Assembly (NCBI RefSeq): GCF_020921035.1 | Contig: NC_063151.1 | Coordinates: forward strand, 35,656,934 to 35,720,933 | DNA from: Rhodamnia argentea | Taxonomy: Eukaryota > Streptophyta > Magnoliopsida > Myrtales > Myrtaceae | Direction of reading: 5' to 3' | Length of the DNA stretch: 64,000 nucleotides | Shown: piece by piece, positions 1 to 11,438 of the stretch | How the letters are laid out: each line of letters starts with the position of its first letter | How positions within the stretch are numbered: position 1 is the first letter of the stretch | The notes under the pieces: generated by a model | What the model was told of the DNA's origin: nothing | Seen by the model: the letters and a program-made list of their open reading frames with translations, nothing else | Database searches by the model: none | Translations under genes and position numbers: made by a program

Positions 1-3000
1 CTCAGTTCAACTGACTCTGCTTGTGTGAAAAGGAACAGAATAAACAAAGACAAGATTAAATTTTTTTCCCTTCAATTGACAATTTTAAAAACCATAGATC
101 TTTATTTGGACTAAGCAGAGATTGGAGAATCATAACACCCTTTACACAAGCTCTATTGTTTCCCTTCTGGATTAAAACAACCTCATGTCAGAAATCATGA
201 AGGTAAAAAGTCCATCCAAGTCTATTATTACGGTCATCGACTTCTCCAATTTTAGATATGAAAGCTTCTTCCAAATAAGAAAGTTCCCAACCGCACTAAC
301 ATTAGCTGATACAACTGAATAGTTTCAAAGGTATATTAACCCATAAGAAACTTCATTCACTTTGGAAAAAAGAAAAAATCAGTGACCTGCATCATAGGAA
401 GCATCATGATAACCCCTTCCAATTTGAGAAAGCATCCGGAGAAAGTAATTGTTGCAGTATGCACCTGGAAAGAAAATTAGTTTGCAGAAATAAGCATAAA
501 TTGGTACACCCCTTATATGGTTCCACCGCAATAATATGTCTTTGACAACAAATTGCAACTTAACACAAAGCCTAACCTCACAATTATAATGATTTTCTAG
601 GTTCATAATATAGATCCAAATCCAAGCTGTATGTACATAACATGGTGGCAATATATTTATCAGGAATTCTTTGGCAGACAATTTCTGATGAAGTCAACGT
701 ATATAAAAGCTCTTCTCTTGATGTAGTCATAGATTATTTAAAGCATTATGATACAGCTCGAAATTGACAACTTCCAATTTTTTTGTGTATGTCTGGCTCA
801 ATGAGTGCACTCACACCAGGAAGCACGCTGAAGTAATTGTCCTTTTATAACTGATTGTCTTAATGACAGTTATCATTATATGTTGCTCTCTGATTACATA
901 GTTCGACTGCCACGTGATGAATTAGTGGTCATTGGAAAGGTAAAAAGTAGTCGTAGGCTTGTGATGTTTCCACAAATGAATGCACTCCAAACCCTGCATT
1001 CATCAGGTTTCTTGCTTGCATAATTGCATAAGCATTTAATATTCCTTTTGTTGCAGTGCTTCATGCAACTCTAATCTAGAAACTTGAGAGGCTGCAACCA
1101 ATGCTATATATGTCACCCAATGAAAAAGCGATGAACTTTGATACTCTTTTCTATTTTAGAAAGAAATCTTACCTATACCAAAGGTGCACATGCGAGGACA
1201 ACTTGGTAGCCCACTTGAGTAACGATCTTTCACTTTATTGCAGATCTCCCGCTCATTTTCAACAGCCCCATCGGTGACAAGGAAAATGAATGGTATTGAA
1301 GCAGTGGTTTCTGCCAACAACTTCATTGCCTGCAAATTGAGTAGATAAGTCAGTATGGTAGGGAAGTATTTTAAACTAGTATGTGAAAGTGACAAGGCAA
1401 CTATAAAACTAGAAGGGCATTATAATAAAATTCATCATGAATTTGGCATTCAAGCACCTTCAGGTGGCAACAGATGTACATGTTCAAACCTGTTCTAGAG
1501 GAAACAAGATGTCTGTGCCACCACTAGCTGTAAAGTTGGCACTAATCCATTGGGTTGCATTTGAGATCGCCTCTGGTGTTGCTGGCTCCATCAACGAGGA
1601 GAATAACTGAGCCTCATTGTTGAAAGCTAATATGTTGAAAGAATCCTGCTGAGTGAGCCTTGAAAGCGATTCCAAGATTACATTCTTTACATTCATCAGG
1701 AGGTTTTTCATGCTCGCACTTACATCGATGACAAACACAACTTCTTTTGAATAGGCCTGTCAATTGACTATATAGGACTTAGTAAACCAGCAATGCTAAT
1801 GCATCTGTTCACGAGGAACCACTCCTTCATGCAGACGAAACTCACAAGAATAAGTTACTGATAACCTTTTATGATTATTTGGTTTTTCTTACATTTCTTA
1901 TTACTTGTTTTTAACAGCAACTAAGCATTTTCACCATGTTCCTAAAAGAGTGAAAAGGTAAGCTGCAGCTTTTGCTATTGCAACCAGCAGAGGAGACTGA
2001 CAGGAAGTTTATTTATTTTGGCATTTGACGCCAACTAGATTGGCAATGAAAGTGATAGTCCTAACACAAATATCCAAGCATAGGTATATTAAATAGCAGT
2101 CAATAGAGAAAACCTAACAAACCTTGCCACTCTGGTTTTCTCCAGGGTAAAGATAGAGGCAGAACATGTCTCGTTGATCAACATCATGAAGAGACGGAGA
2201 TTGCACGAGCACACCCCCTGATATGTTCGTTGTTGAAACCTTGAGGCACAGGCAAGATAATGAGAGATTAGAACACTTGCTAATCAAAATAGCTTATTAA
2301 GGTCAAGTATGGCCCCGACATCTTATACTTCAGAATTGGTAATATAATTCCCTGAAGCTTTGTAACTTTGAGGTCCTATATAGTAGTAGTTGAGAGAGAG
2401 AGAGAATAGAGGGTTATACGGAGTAAGAAAATTTGAAGTCCTGACTCGACCATGCTGCAGCTTCTGCTTCATAGAAGCAACTTAATTTACCAGCCTCGCG
2501 CAACAAGTCCTATAAAGACACAGCAATATCCTTATTCCAGCTTTTGCTCGAAAATCCTAGAGCATGAGCAGATTTATGGGACTCACCTTCAGCGGGTGGC
2601 TAGCATGATCACATGGTAGTTCTATGCCAGTACCAGAGTTCACATTCAACAGCACCTTTTCTTTCTTAGGCATCTTCATAACAACAGGATTGACATACGA
2701 AGGAAAGGTAAAAGGTATGCTTAAGCAAAACTGGGATCCTTGATATGTTAACTTCTGAGACCAATTTGCCTTCACTGATATGGTTGACCCTCCAACAACC
2801 TACATAGTTAAGATGGTTGGAATAATTAGTTTCAGCAATGGTTTAGGATAGAAGACGGATCTGATGCTGGAAACCAATATTTTGAGTAGGACCATGGACA
2901 AAGATTTAAGAGATTACCTGTGGAACTTTAAACATGAAAGTCTGGGAATTCAAAAAGTTCCCATCTCTAGCTTTTGCCACTTCGGCACTCATATCTTCCA

Positions 3001-5375
3001 TATCTGCCACAATGATCGGCTGACTTTTATATGATCTTCCAGCAACATCTACCTCGATACCTAGAAGCAAACCCTGTTAGCCAAATCATGCTTCTTTTCA
3101 GAACATACAAAAGAAAAGAAGGGGTAAAAGAAACTTTAGACATTTACAAGTTGAGCACAATTACACAAGTGGAAGATACCATCAGCACCATAGAATGTAG
3201 AAGTGGTAAATTTAGTTCTATTATTTAGTGTGCTCATATGATGCCACAAAAATAGAAAATAAGAGCTTACAAAAATTTTATTTGCTACCAATGTATTATA
3301 CGAGGTGCCAAGGTTGAACTTCTATTAGCAGTTCCAAGTGGTCGGCAGGAAATCGTCAGGAAGAATTTCAAGAAGTGAAACTAACGATAGACAATGGAAA
3401 ATGTTTGAAGTATAATCACTATAATTTCACCAGAAAGAAATTGTAAAAGAAGAGATAACTTCTTCTATCGCGAGGACAGTCACAATCAGAGAAGAAGGTT
3501 TCTCCGCAGCAGTCAAAGAGCTTCTGTCTTTGTTCCTTTGATTTCCTATGTAATTGCAATGTTAACAGGTGATCGGCACTTGTTTAGGTTATTATAGATC
3601 GCCCTTGGAATAAAAGAAGGATCACAATGAGCATCCTTGCATCTGAATCTAATGTGCTTTGCTAACGATGTTTTAGAAAAGTAATTTTCCTGTTTGTAGT
3701 AACGCACATATGGTAAACTGCAGTGGAACCAATTAGTACAAACAGAAATCTGGAATAGGTAAACACTGATCTTCTAGGACCATTTCTCCGCATGGATGTG
3801 AAGAAGTGATCCTGCAGCTCATGCTTGCTCAGTTTGCCTAATACCTATCTAAGCTTGCTCGACACTAAATTATCTTATCTTCTAAATTGGGAACAACAGA
3901 TACGCAATTATCAGGTCCAGATAGCAAAGTTCCTTTCCCTGCTTTCTTCTCTAGGCTGTTCATCAAATTTCTCGCAGCAACTTGTCTTAATCTCCTGACC
4001 GCTTGCCTAGTCAATGGTTCCAAGGACCAAGGCATCTTTGCCTTCAACAAATATAAATAGAAAGCACTAAGCTGCGTGCACATGGACGTGCTCTCAGATG
4101 CTAATTAAAGATTAAAGGATATGGTAGACAGCCTACAAGACTACATCCAATCTATATAAATTGTGTAATCACTGCCAACCAACCCCCATTGGAATGCTAC
4201 CAAATTCATTAAGAAAAAAGAAACTTATCCTCTTCACTTGAATGTATTGGATAAATAACTCGTAAGCTAACAGCAGTCAGTAACAGAGGCCAGCTCTAGG
4301 GAAGCTGCCGGTGGTGGCATGCCTGCCCTCGCCGCCTAGATGTTCGGTGCAACTATAGGCACTCTTAATTTTTCTAGTCTTTGAAAATTTTCAAGAAAAA
4401 AATTCGTACTTTTTTGTCCGTCCAAATCCAACTTCTGTTTTCCCATTAACCGTTAACCCCTAGTTTCTTCCCAATTTCTCTCTGTCGTAATCTTTCCGTA
4501 ATTAGCGGAAAAAGAGTATGAAAACCTCGAATGAACTTGTCTCCGCATGGCTCCAAAACCAAACTGCAAGAGCATATGTCCAAAGACACGACCAGAACAG
4601 ACGCATGCTTCCCAAAATCCAATTAAAAAAAACATGAAGATGAACCCACTAAAGTCGATCGATGACAGGCTACTTATATATGTATGAGGGCGTATTTGAA
4701 CAGTGGAAATAAAGTCAACACAATATGGAAATTCGCTGACTGAAGAAACAGTGAAAAATGGCGCAATAAGGATTTCTAAAGCTGACCGACGAATTCACGA
4801 GAAAAAAGGGCAAAAAAAGTTGGAGGGGGCATCAAAAGAGGCATGCCACGGATTTCTTTTACAGAAACGAAAATTTGACCGATGATTCAAGCGCTCACGC
4901 AGATGAAACTTTTTGCATAACGAGGTCGTCACGGTTTCGGAAAATGACGTAACAATCTCTTTTAGAAAGGAATTGATCGGAGGGTATCTACCTGCTCTCC
5001 CATCGGTATCGCGACTTGACAATCGCACGTCCTGCTCGACATGATGCAGTGCATGCGCCACCGCCCGGTGATGCTCACGAACGCCGTGTCCAGATAGCAA
5101 TCCACCTCCATCGCGACCTCGTGCATCTGAAGCGGCACCAGCGCCGGCGGGTCGCACCGGCCGTGCACGTACGGCTGGTAGCTCGGCACGTCGGGGTTGT
5201 CCACCGCCGTCGGGTCCGGCACCACGGCGTAGACCATCGGCGCCGTGGGGAGGTAGCTGTCCGGCGACCTCGACATGGCCGGCGGGGCCGGGGCGGCGGC
5301 GGTCCCTTTGCCGTAGTAAATCCGCTTGGAGAGCATGAGGCCGTAGTCGACGGAGCTGGCGAACTTGCTCGCCAT
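1..5375 (-). CDS. VIT/VWA-domain protein (inter-alpha-trypsin inhibitor heavy chain-like), 5' part; runs off left edge
   Basis: Seven exons are seen on the minus strand: 5375-4992, 3073-2918, 2799-2587, 2239-2123, 1756-1490, 1329-1173 and 464-387. They join in frame into 457 codons. The start is the first ATG (MASKFASSVDYG). Residues about 60-200 look like a VIT domain (conserved YVHGRCDPPAL block, then GLLLGIEVDVAG). A von Willebrand A domain follows from about residue 296. Its metal-ion-dependent adhesion site is visible: DVSAS (D301, S303, S305), T371 in GGTD, and D399 in LVTDG. Known plant relatives (At1g19110 type) continue with another few hundred residues, so the C-terminal exons should lie beyond position 1; none was recognised in 1-386. 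Intron 1 is 1.9 kb and contains an unexplained 72-codon minus-strand ORF at 3865-4083. The molecular role in plants is not established; a soluble protein-binding role is inference from the domains. Exon 1 is very GC-rich compared with the other exons. Confidence 0.88.
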
Positions 5376-7718
5376 GCCGCCGGCCGGAGGAGGAGGTGAC
5401 GGAAAGGAAAGACGGAGAGTTGGTGAGGGAAGATGAATCGGAAGTATAGAGTCTACAGATAAAGATGTGATAATTTATAGTGGCGAAGTGACCGCGAGGC
5501 CTTTTGAAATGCTGTTGAAGAGTGAAGACGCCGGTTTTTGTTTTTGGTCGGAGAAGACGTCGGGTTCAGAGCTCGGGATTATGTTAATTTACTTACGAAA
5601 AATCCTTCCATGACAGTGAGATAATACGGTCAGTTATTTCTGATCATAAATTTATTCACAATCACTACGTATTTTACATAAAGTACTCATTAATTAAAAA
5701 ATTATGGGACCAAAAATAGGGTAACATCTCCTTTTATTTATTACAGTCTGGCATATAAGAATATTACACGTGGACGCTAAATGATAATTCAAAAAATGAC
5801 TAATAATGGTTATTTCGAACAAACTGATTACGTAATTAAAGGAGCAATGGTTCACATTTTTTCCTGAATTATATGTAATTCATGAGCAAAATATACTCTC
5901 TCTCTTTCTTTCTGTCAAAGAGCAAAATATACTTAAAAATGCATAATAAGTGCCTCAATAATATTCATTGATAACATACCAATATGAACTCCATCTTTTT
6001 ATCTCATAACAATGTAGTTGAGTAATAGGCATGTTTGGATTGCCGTCAAATCAACCGGAAAGCCTATTTTAGATATTTTTAGTCTATCGATGGAAAAAAT
6101 TCCCCGTTGAAATGCAAAGAATATCATCCTAATTTCAAAACTTAACGGAACGATTTGATGTGCCTTTCCGTTTAAATGATTATGCCATTTTCGTTTTGCT
6201 TTTTCTTTGACTTTATTTACTTTTGTCATTTTTTTTTATGCACGAGCTTATAAAAAAAAATCTCTTAATCAGTTAACCCAGTAAATAATTTGATAGGAAA
6301 CATTGATTTCTAAATGCGGTCATTTAGGATCACACAAGTAAGAAAATGATGTTTTTTTTTTAAATTTAAGTGGAATACTATTATAGTAACCATTTTTGGG
6401 TACTTTCCTATACAAAATAATAATTAAAACCTGTTAAAAAAATTCTCTTAATCAGGGGGTTTGTTTCTGGACCGGCACTTTATCCCCTTCAAACACATGG
6501 CATGATTAAGCGGGACACGATAGGCACATTTTTAATGTTTATGTTAATGTTGGGCGGGTAAGGACGGCAATCAACATTCTTTTCTTAGGATTAGCCCTAA
6601 CCTGTTGCCTTAAATCAGGTATAATCCCTCTTATTAACGTCTACGTCGGCCCGCTTGGGAAAAGGTTCCTAAGCACAGAATTAGCAACGTATCAATTCCA
6701 CAATTTTAAAAAGACAGGATAATATGGAGAGATAACAAATAATAATTATAAATATATATAATAAAACAATAGAGGGGTACTTGGGTGGTCGCACAGCTGC
6801 CACGGCCATGAGTTTGACTTCCTATTGAGCGCTCTCTCTTTGAGCATTAGTGTTAATTGACTTTATTAATTTCTTATTGGCTTAATTAATTTTTATGATT
6901 ATGCTTGATTTGGGTAATGAAATAGGCGGTAATTACGTCAGCTCCCACGTCAGAGATCTTAGTTTTGACTCGTGGGAGTGCGTGTATGAAGAGCCCCGCA
7001 ATTTATATCGGATTACGTGGCCGCGCGGAAGGGAAGGAGGAATCCGGGCCCACGTGAATCGGATCCATCGGGTCCGGTAATGGGGAGCTTCGTAGCATCC
7101 AACGGCCATGATGTGTTTTGGGTCCAATGGACCCGTGTGCAGACAAAGATTGCCCACCCCCAAGAGCTGGAGCGGACTGGAAGTCAACAAGCATCGCTGT
7201 CCCAGTGGTCCGTCCTTTTGTCCCATAGTGAGTGAACAAATCAATGAGCGAAATCAAAACGTGGCCGGTGATCGAGTGGATCACGGACCACGCCGGTCCC
7301 CCATCGGAATCCGAGGTGGTCCCCTCGAAGCTAGTACAAGTACCTCTCTCTTTCGTCCACCGTCGGATGCTCGTCGATGAGTCTCCTCGGAAACGCTCGC
7401 CGCTTGATCGACGGCCCCGTTTTTCCACGGACGTGGCTGGGGGTGGGGGCCCCGGGGTCGATTGATGTGACGATCGCCCTTGTTTTCGTTTCTTTCTAGG
7501 AAAAGCTGCCGTGATATCGTTTTCGCGCACGTGTGAATGTACCGTCCCTCTTATTACCACCGTCCTAGGAGCCCTCGCCGAAAAGACTAATTAAGGATTA
7601 TTTTGCCTGCCTGAAATGTTTGTTGAGACAAAACAGAAAGCTAATGGAGGCAAATCATTCCGTCTCTGTGGTGGCTTTTTGTAACGCTGATCATGATTTG
7701 TTATCATGTCCCCAGTAG
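5376..7718. other. Intergenic region upstream of the VIT/VWA gene
   Basis: The first few hundred bases should hold the promoter and 5' UTR of the minus-strand VIT/VWA gene. The part from 6960 to 7560 is GC-richer, with several ACGT-core motifs, and is open in several frames on both strands. No frame shows a recognisable domain or splice pattern, so no gene is called. Confidence 0.5.
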
Positions 7719-7727
7719 TTAAATAAA

Positions 7728-8332
7728 AGGGAAATCTAAAAAAAAATCTCAAGTGCTTTTATTGTATCAAACAAGGGCTTAAAATACATATCATTTCGAA
7801 TAAGAGTCCGAAATGACGATATTAATCTCAAATAAGGGTGTGAGTCACTTTAATTAGGGACATTTTGATCATTTACTATTTTATTTTATTTCATTTTCCT
7901 TTTTTAAGAGATTTAAAAAAAAAAAAACAAACAAAGAACATGGGTGGGTGGACTAACCTCCCGCCTGTGGCCACCACCCCATCGACCATAGGCGAGGCCC
8001 TTGCCCGAGCATGGAGAAGGAAGCAATCGGTGGTGGGGCGGCTCCTCCTGCCTGTGTTCTTTATTTTTTTTTTTAACTTTCCATTTTTTTATTTTAATTT
8101 AATTTAACAAAAAAATTAGATTATGTTTATATTTTTTTTAAAAATACCATTGATTAGTCGGAAAATTTGGCCAGGTGGCGAGGTTAAGCTCTTATTTAAA
8201 ACAACCATAGCCACTTCGACCCTTCTTTGAGATAATGATAGCACTTTGGACCCTTATTTGAAATAAAATCCACTCCATGTCCTTATTTAAGAAAATGAGG
8301 GTATTCGAGGCCCTTTTTTTGAAATTTTTTCC
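7728..8332. mobile_element. Non-autonomous Mutator-like element (605 bp) with perfect 9-bp target duplication
   Basis: The element is flanked by identical copies of TTAAATAAA at 7719-7727 and 8333-8341. The two ends are diverged long inverted repeats of roughly 170 bp: the left arm carries motifs such as AATAAGAGTCCGAAATGAC, and the reverse complement of the right arm carries AATAAGGGTCCAAAGTGCT. The 9-bp duplication and long AT-rich terminal repeats fit Mutator-like elements. The core (about 7935-8060) is GC-rich and has no transposase. Confidence 0.8.
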
Positions 8333-8341
8333 TTAAATAAA

Positions 8342-9129
8342 TCATGGTCGAGCGGTCATTAAATTGTCCACGTCCAGTCGTATTACTTTTTCCACTTTGA
8401 TTTTTCTCTCGAATTGAAGGAACCCAATCCGAATTTATCCAATATATCCCACACCCTTTTTTTTAATCCGGTCAGTATAGGGTGCAGATCCACTTAAATG
8501 TTATCCATTACCATTTGTCAAATACAGGATGAGACAATAAATTATTATGTCCTCGCTTATTGTAGGCTGCCAATCATGTCATCAGGAGTTTGCCAGTGGA
8601 TCTTTTGTTAAGGTCTTACGGACTTTTATTAACCCAACAAATTCAAGTGAGGGAAAAACGCATCTAGATTGGAGGGGCGTGCACATGCTGAGCACAAGCG
8701 ATTTACGTACATGCAGGGACATAAATGAAGGCTTCCAGTATACATCTAGATTAGGCGTGCGCACGTGGACAGCACGTGATAATGCAGTTGCTGTTGTTGC
8801 ATAAATGAGGGCTCATATCATAGGTGTAGCCAACGCGATAAACATCGATTGGTCCCGCGATGATTAATGTGGAGTGAAGTGAAAGCCAGGCCCCGCGTGC
8901 TGAATGCATAAAAAAAGAAGGAAAGATTAAGCGAAAGTGATTAGGACTGAGAGGCAGCGATTAGACAAAAGTAAATCATTAAAATGCCGAGTGGAAAGCA
9001 CACTGATAATGCACGCCCCTCCTTTGGTTAAAGGAGATTCTTTCTTTTGACTGAGAAAACGTCCACCAGGCGACGTGAAAGGGCAACCACTCTTGATATT
9101 GAGTTTTTAAATACTTTGTTAGGTGTATC
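8342..9129. other. Intergenic, no gene seen
   Basis: AT-rich sequence between two Mutator-like elements. The short ORFs here overlap each other on both strands and resemble no family I know. Confidence 0.5.
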
Positions 9130-9138
9130 ATCCGAAAC

Positions 9139-9854
9139 GAGAAAAATACCAAGAAGGTCCTGCACCTGTTGTACGGTTTCAATCATAGACATTTTAGTTA
9201 GTTCAATTTAGTCCGAAACATTCTCATATTTTACTGGTTGAGTTTTTTTTTTTCTCTCAAAACCAATTGAGTTCATTCAGTCAATTTAGATCTTAAATTA
9301 TTGATGTAGATGTCGGTTGTCTTACGTGGCACACTTTGCGGCGACGTGGATATTATTTTTTTAATAAATTTTTTTTTTACTCTTCCTGTAATTTTCTTTT
9401 TTCCCCTTGCTTTTCTTCCCATTTTCTTTTTCCTGGAAGGTCGGTCATTGATGAGGAATGGCCTCACCTTGGGTGAGGTGGCCCTCACCTAGCCTCCCCC
9501 CGGCGAGAGGAGCCCTCATCGGGCCTTGTTACCCTAGCCAAAGTGAGGTCGGCCTTGCCAGATCTGGTGAGGGGAGCCATTGCTAGCCATGGCCCGTGGT
9601 TAGCGATTGGCCACCGGAGAAACAAAAAGAGAAATAAAAAAAAAAAAGAAAGAAAGGAAAAAAGAAAAAGGGAAAGATGAAATTTATAAAAAATAAAAAA
9701 TTATCAATTATAAAAAATGCAAGGCTTGAATTGATTGAATAGACTTAATTGGCAAAGCGTTGAAATGTTTATGACTAAATTAATTCAATTGAAAAGTTTA
9801 TGATTGAAGTGGTATCAATACAATATATTTACGGCTTTTTTGGTACTTTTCCCT
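9139..9854. mobile_element. Non-autonomous Mutator-like element (716 bp) with 9-bp target duplication
   Basis: Flanked by ATCCGAAAC (9130-9138) and ATCCAAAAC (9855-9863), a 9-bp duplication with one mismatch. The ends form long imperfect inverted repeats: the left has TTTCAATCATAGACATTTT and the reverse complement of the right has CTTCAATCATAAACTTTTC. The core at about 9440-9610 is GC-rich with repeats of a GTGAGG/CCTCAC motif. No transposase ORF is visible. Related single arms occur near 30430-30610 and 54200-54400. Confidence 0.75.
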
Positions 9855-9863
9855 ATCCAAAAC

Positions 9864-11438
9864 TTGTTGCTTATGTAGGCATGATGGTTTCATAAATCAA
9901 GAAAAAAAGAACAAATAAAGAAGTTGTGGGTTGATATCTTAAATTTTATGGCGAATTGAGTATGCCATTTCAATTTGCTGGACCATATACCTCTAATCTA
10001 GATAGAATTAGGCATTTTGGCGTTAATTGTAAGTTCTTGCTCAAGGGAATGTTAAAAGACTTGTAATCATGATTTTTCATTTTTTAAATCTTGCAACTCC
10101 ATTAGTTTTACTTATGATTAACGCCGAAATACCTCATTTTATCGAAAATCGACTCATAATCCTACAAGATTCTTTTAAGATTATCGACTCATAATCCTAC
10201 ATTTTCTTCAACAAATTATCGAGAGAAAGTTAAAAGTTGGGAAAAAGGCTCGATACGAATTGTCCCGAGCAAAGCTTGGCCCAATCGGGGGGAAAAAGAA
10301 AAGAGTAAGCTTCATGAAATAGTTACAATTATGCTGGTCCATCCCAACCTGAGCAAGCATGGCCTGGCCTCACCCCACCCAGGCTTGAGCAAGTCCTGTT
10401 GGTACTTTTGATATCTTGATTTGGCTGATGATAGCGCAGATGAATATACGAAAGTGCATCAACATCGTGCTCTCTTTCTACTCTTTAATCGTTTTTCCTT
10501 AATGATGTCAAGCATCATATTTTTATACTTATAGTTAAACATGCCATTAATTAGGGATATTTGATCTCAAGGTGAATAGGTTTCAAACAAAAAAATTGGA
10601 ATCTATCTTGTCAGAGTTGATACCCCGCTTTGGAATCGGGAACCGAACCAGTTAACCCTTGAACCGACCAAATTTCTTTTCTGTTCTATCTTGCACGTTA
10701 ATTTTTGCAAAAGTTCTAGATTAGGACACCAAAATGGCCTCTTTATGTTAGAATACTCATCGTCTTTAAATATGGTAAAAGTTACCATGAAGAAACTTGT
10801 AAGATTTGGTTTTGAATTTCGAAATCAATTCCACTGGATATTCAGCCTCGAAACAGACCCAAGGCCAAGAACCAAGAATCGAATCGGTCAAGGTTGGTTC
10901 CAGCTGAACTGATCCCAGTGTGGACTTGCTTGGAACTGGTCGGTTCGGTTAGTTCTGATTCTCGGATTGAACCGGTTCAGGTGCTCACTTCTACAGTATC
11001 GAGATCATGCAGAAAGGCATGGATCACACGGTATAGGAGGTGTGTGATAGGCCCAGCCCACTCCGGCCGATCATTCCATGAACAAAAACATTTAGAATGA
11101 GCCGGTTTGATGGAGACCGGTCTAAGCCCAGGCCATCTCATTAATTTACGTTCCAAGCTTTTCATGCTGTTCGCTTAGTCCGGTCCAGCCGGTTGGGCAT
11201 TGGGCCGGTTGGCTTGTCGCCCACTCCACCCTCTCTCTCTCTCTCTCTGGCACAGGCGCAAATTAAAACACGCCCAAAGCGACGGGTCGTTTAGTCTCAG
11301 AGTGCTAAACAGGCGCTTTTCATTTTCGAAGTCGGTCTTGGACGAAGGTTTTCTTTTTGCGCACTCCACCAGCAGAAGCAGCAGCAGCGTCCTCAAGGAA
11401 GAAGAAGAAGAACCCTAAGTCGAGTCACCACCTGCAAG
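9864..11438. other. Intergenic region and promoter side of the proteasome gene
   Basis: Around 10620-10990 there are repeated GGTTCGGTT/AACCGAACC motifs in both orientations and an end-like GTGCTCACTTCTA at about 10981-10993. This resembles the right end of the hAT-like element found at 59685-60291, so it may be a decayed hAT relative; I cannot fix its left end. The CT-rich run at 11229-11249 and the following 190 bases are the likely proximal promoter and 5' UTR of the proteasome alpha-6 gene. Confidence 0.4.

Noticed and set aside
3865-4083. 72-codon minus-strand ORF inside intron 1 of the VIT/VWA gene
   Set aside because: Exon 1 joins directly to 3073 with perfect frame and family similarity, so no exon is needed here; no homologue recognised.
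5016-5399. 127-codon plus-strand ORF
   Set aside because: Antisense shadow of the GC-rich first exon of the VIT/VWA gene; His/Arg-rich with no domain.
7003-7560. 185-codon minus-strand ORF in the GC-richer part of the first intergenic region
   Set aside because: Several other frames on both strands are open over the same bases, the protein is low-complexity with no known domain, and no splice or promoter context supports it.
10560-10993. Possible hAT element with GGTTCGGTT motifs
   Set aside because: Only a right end-like sequence is seen; no matching left terminus or 8-bp duplication could be fixed, so it is mentioned only within the intergenic entry.
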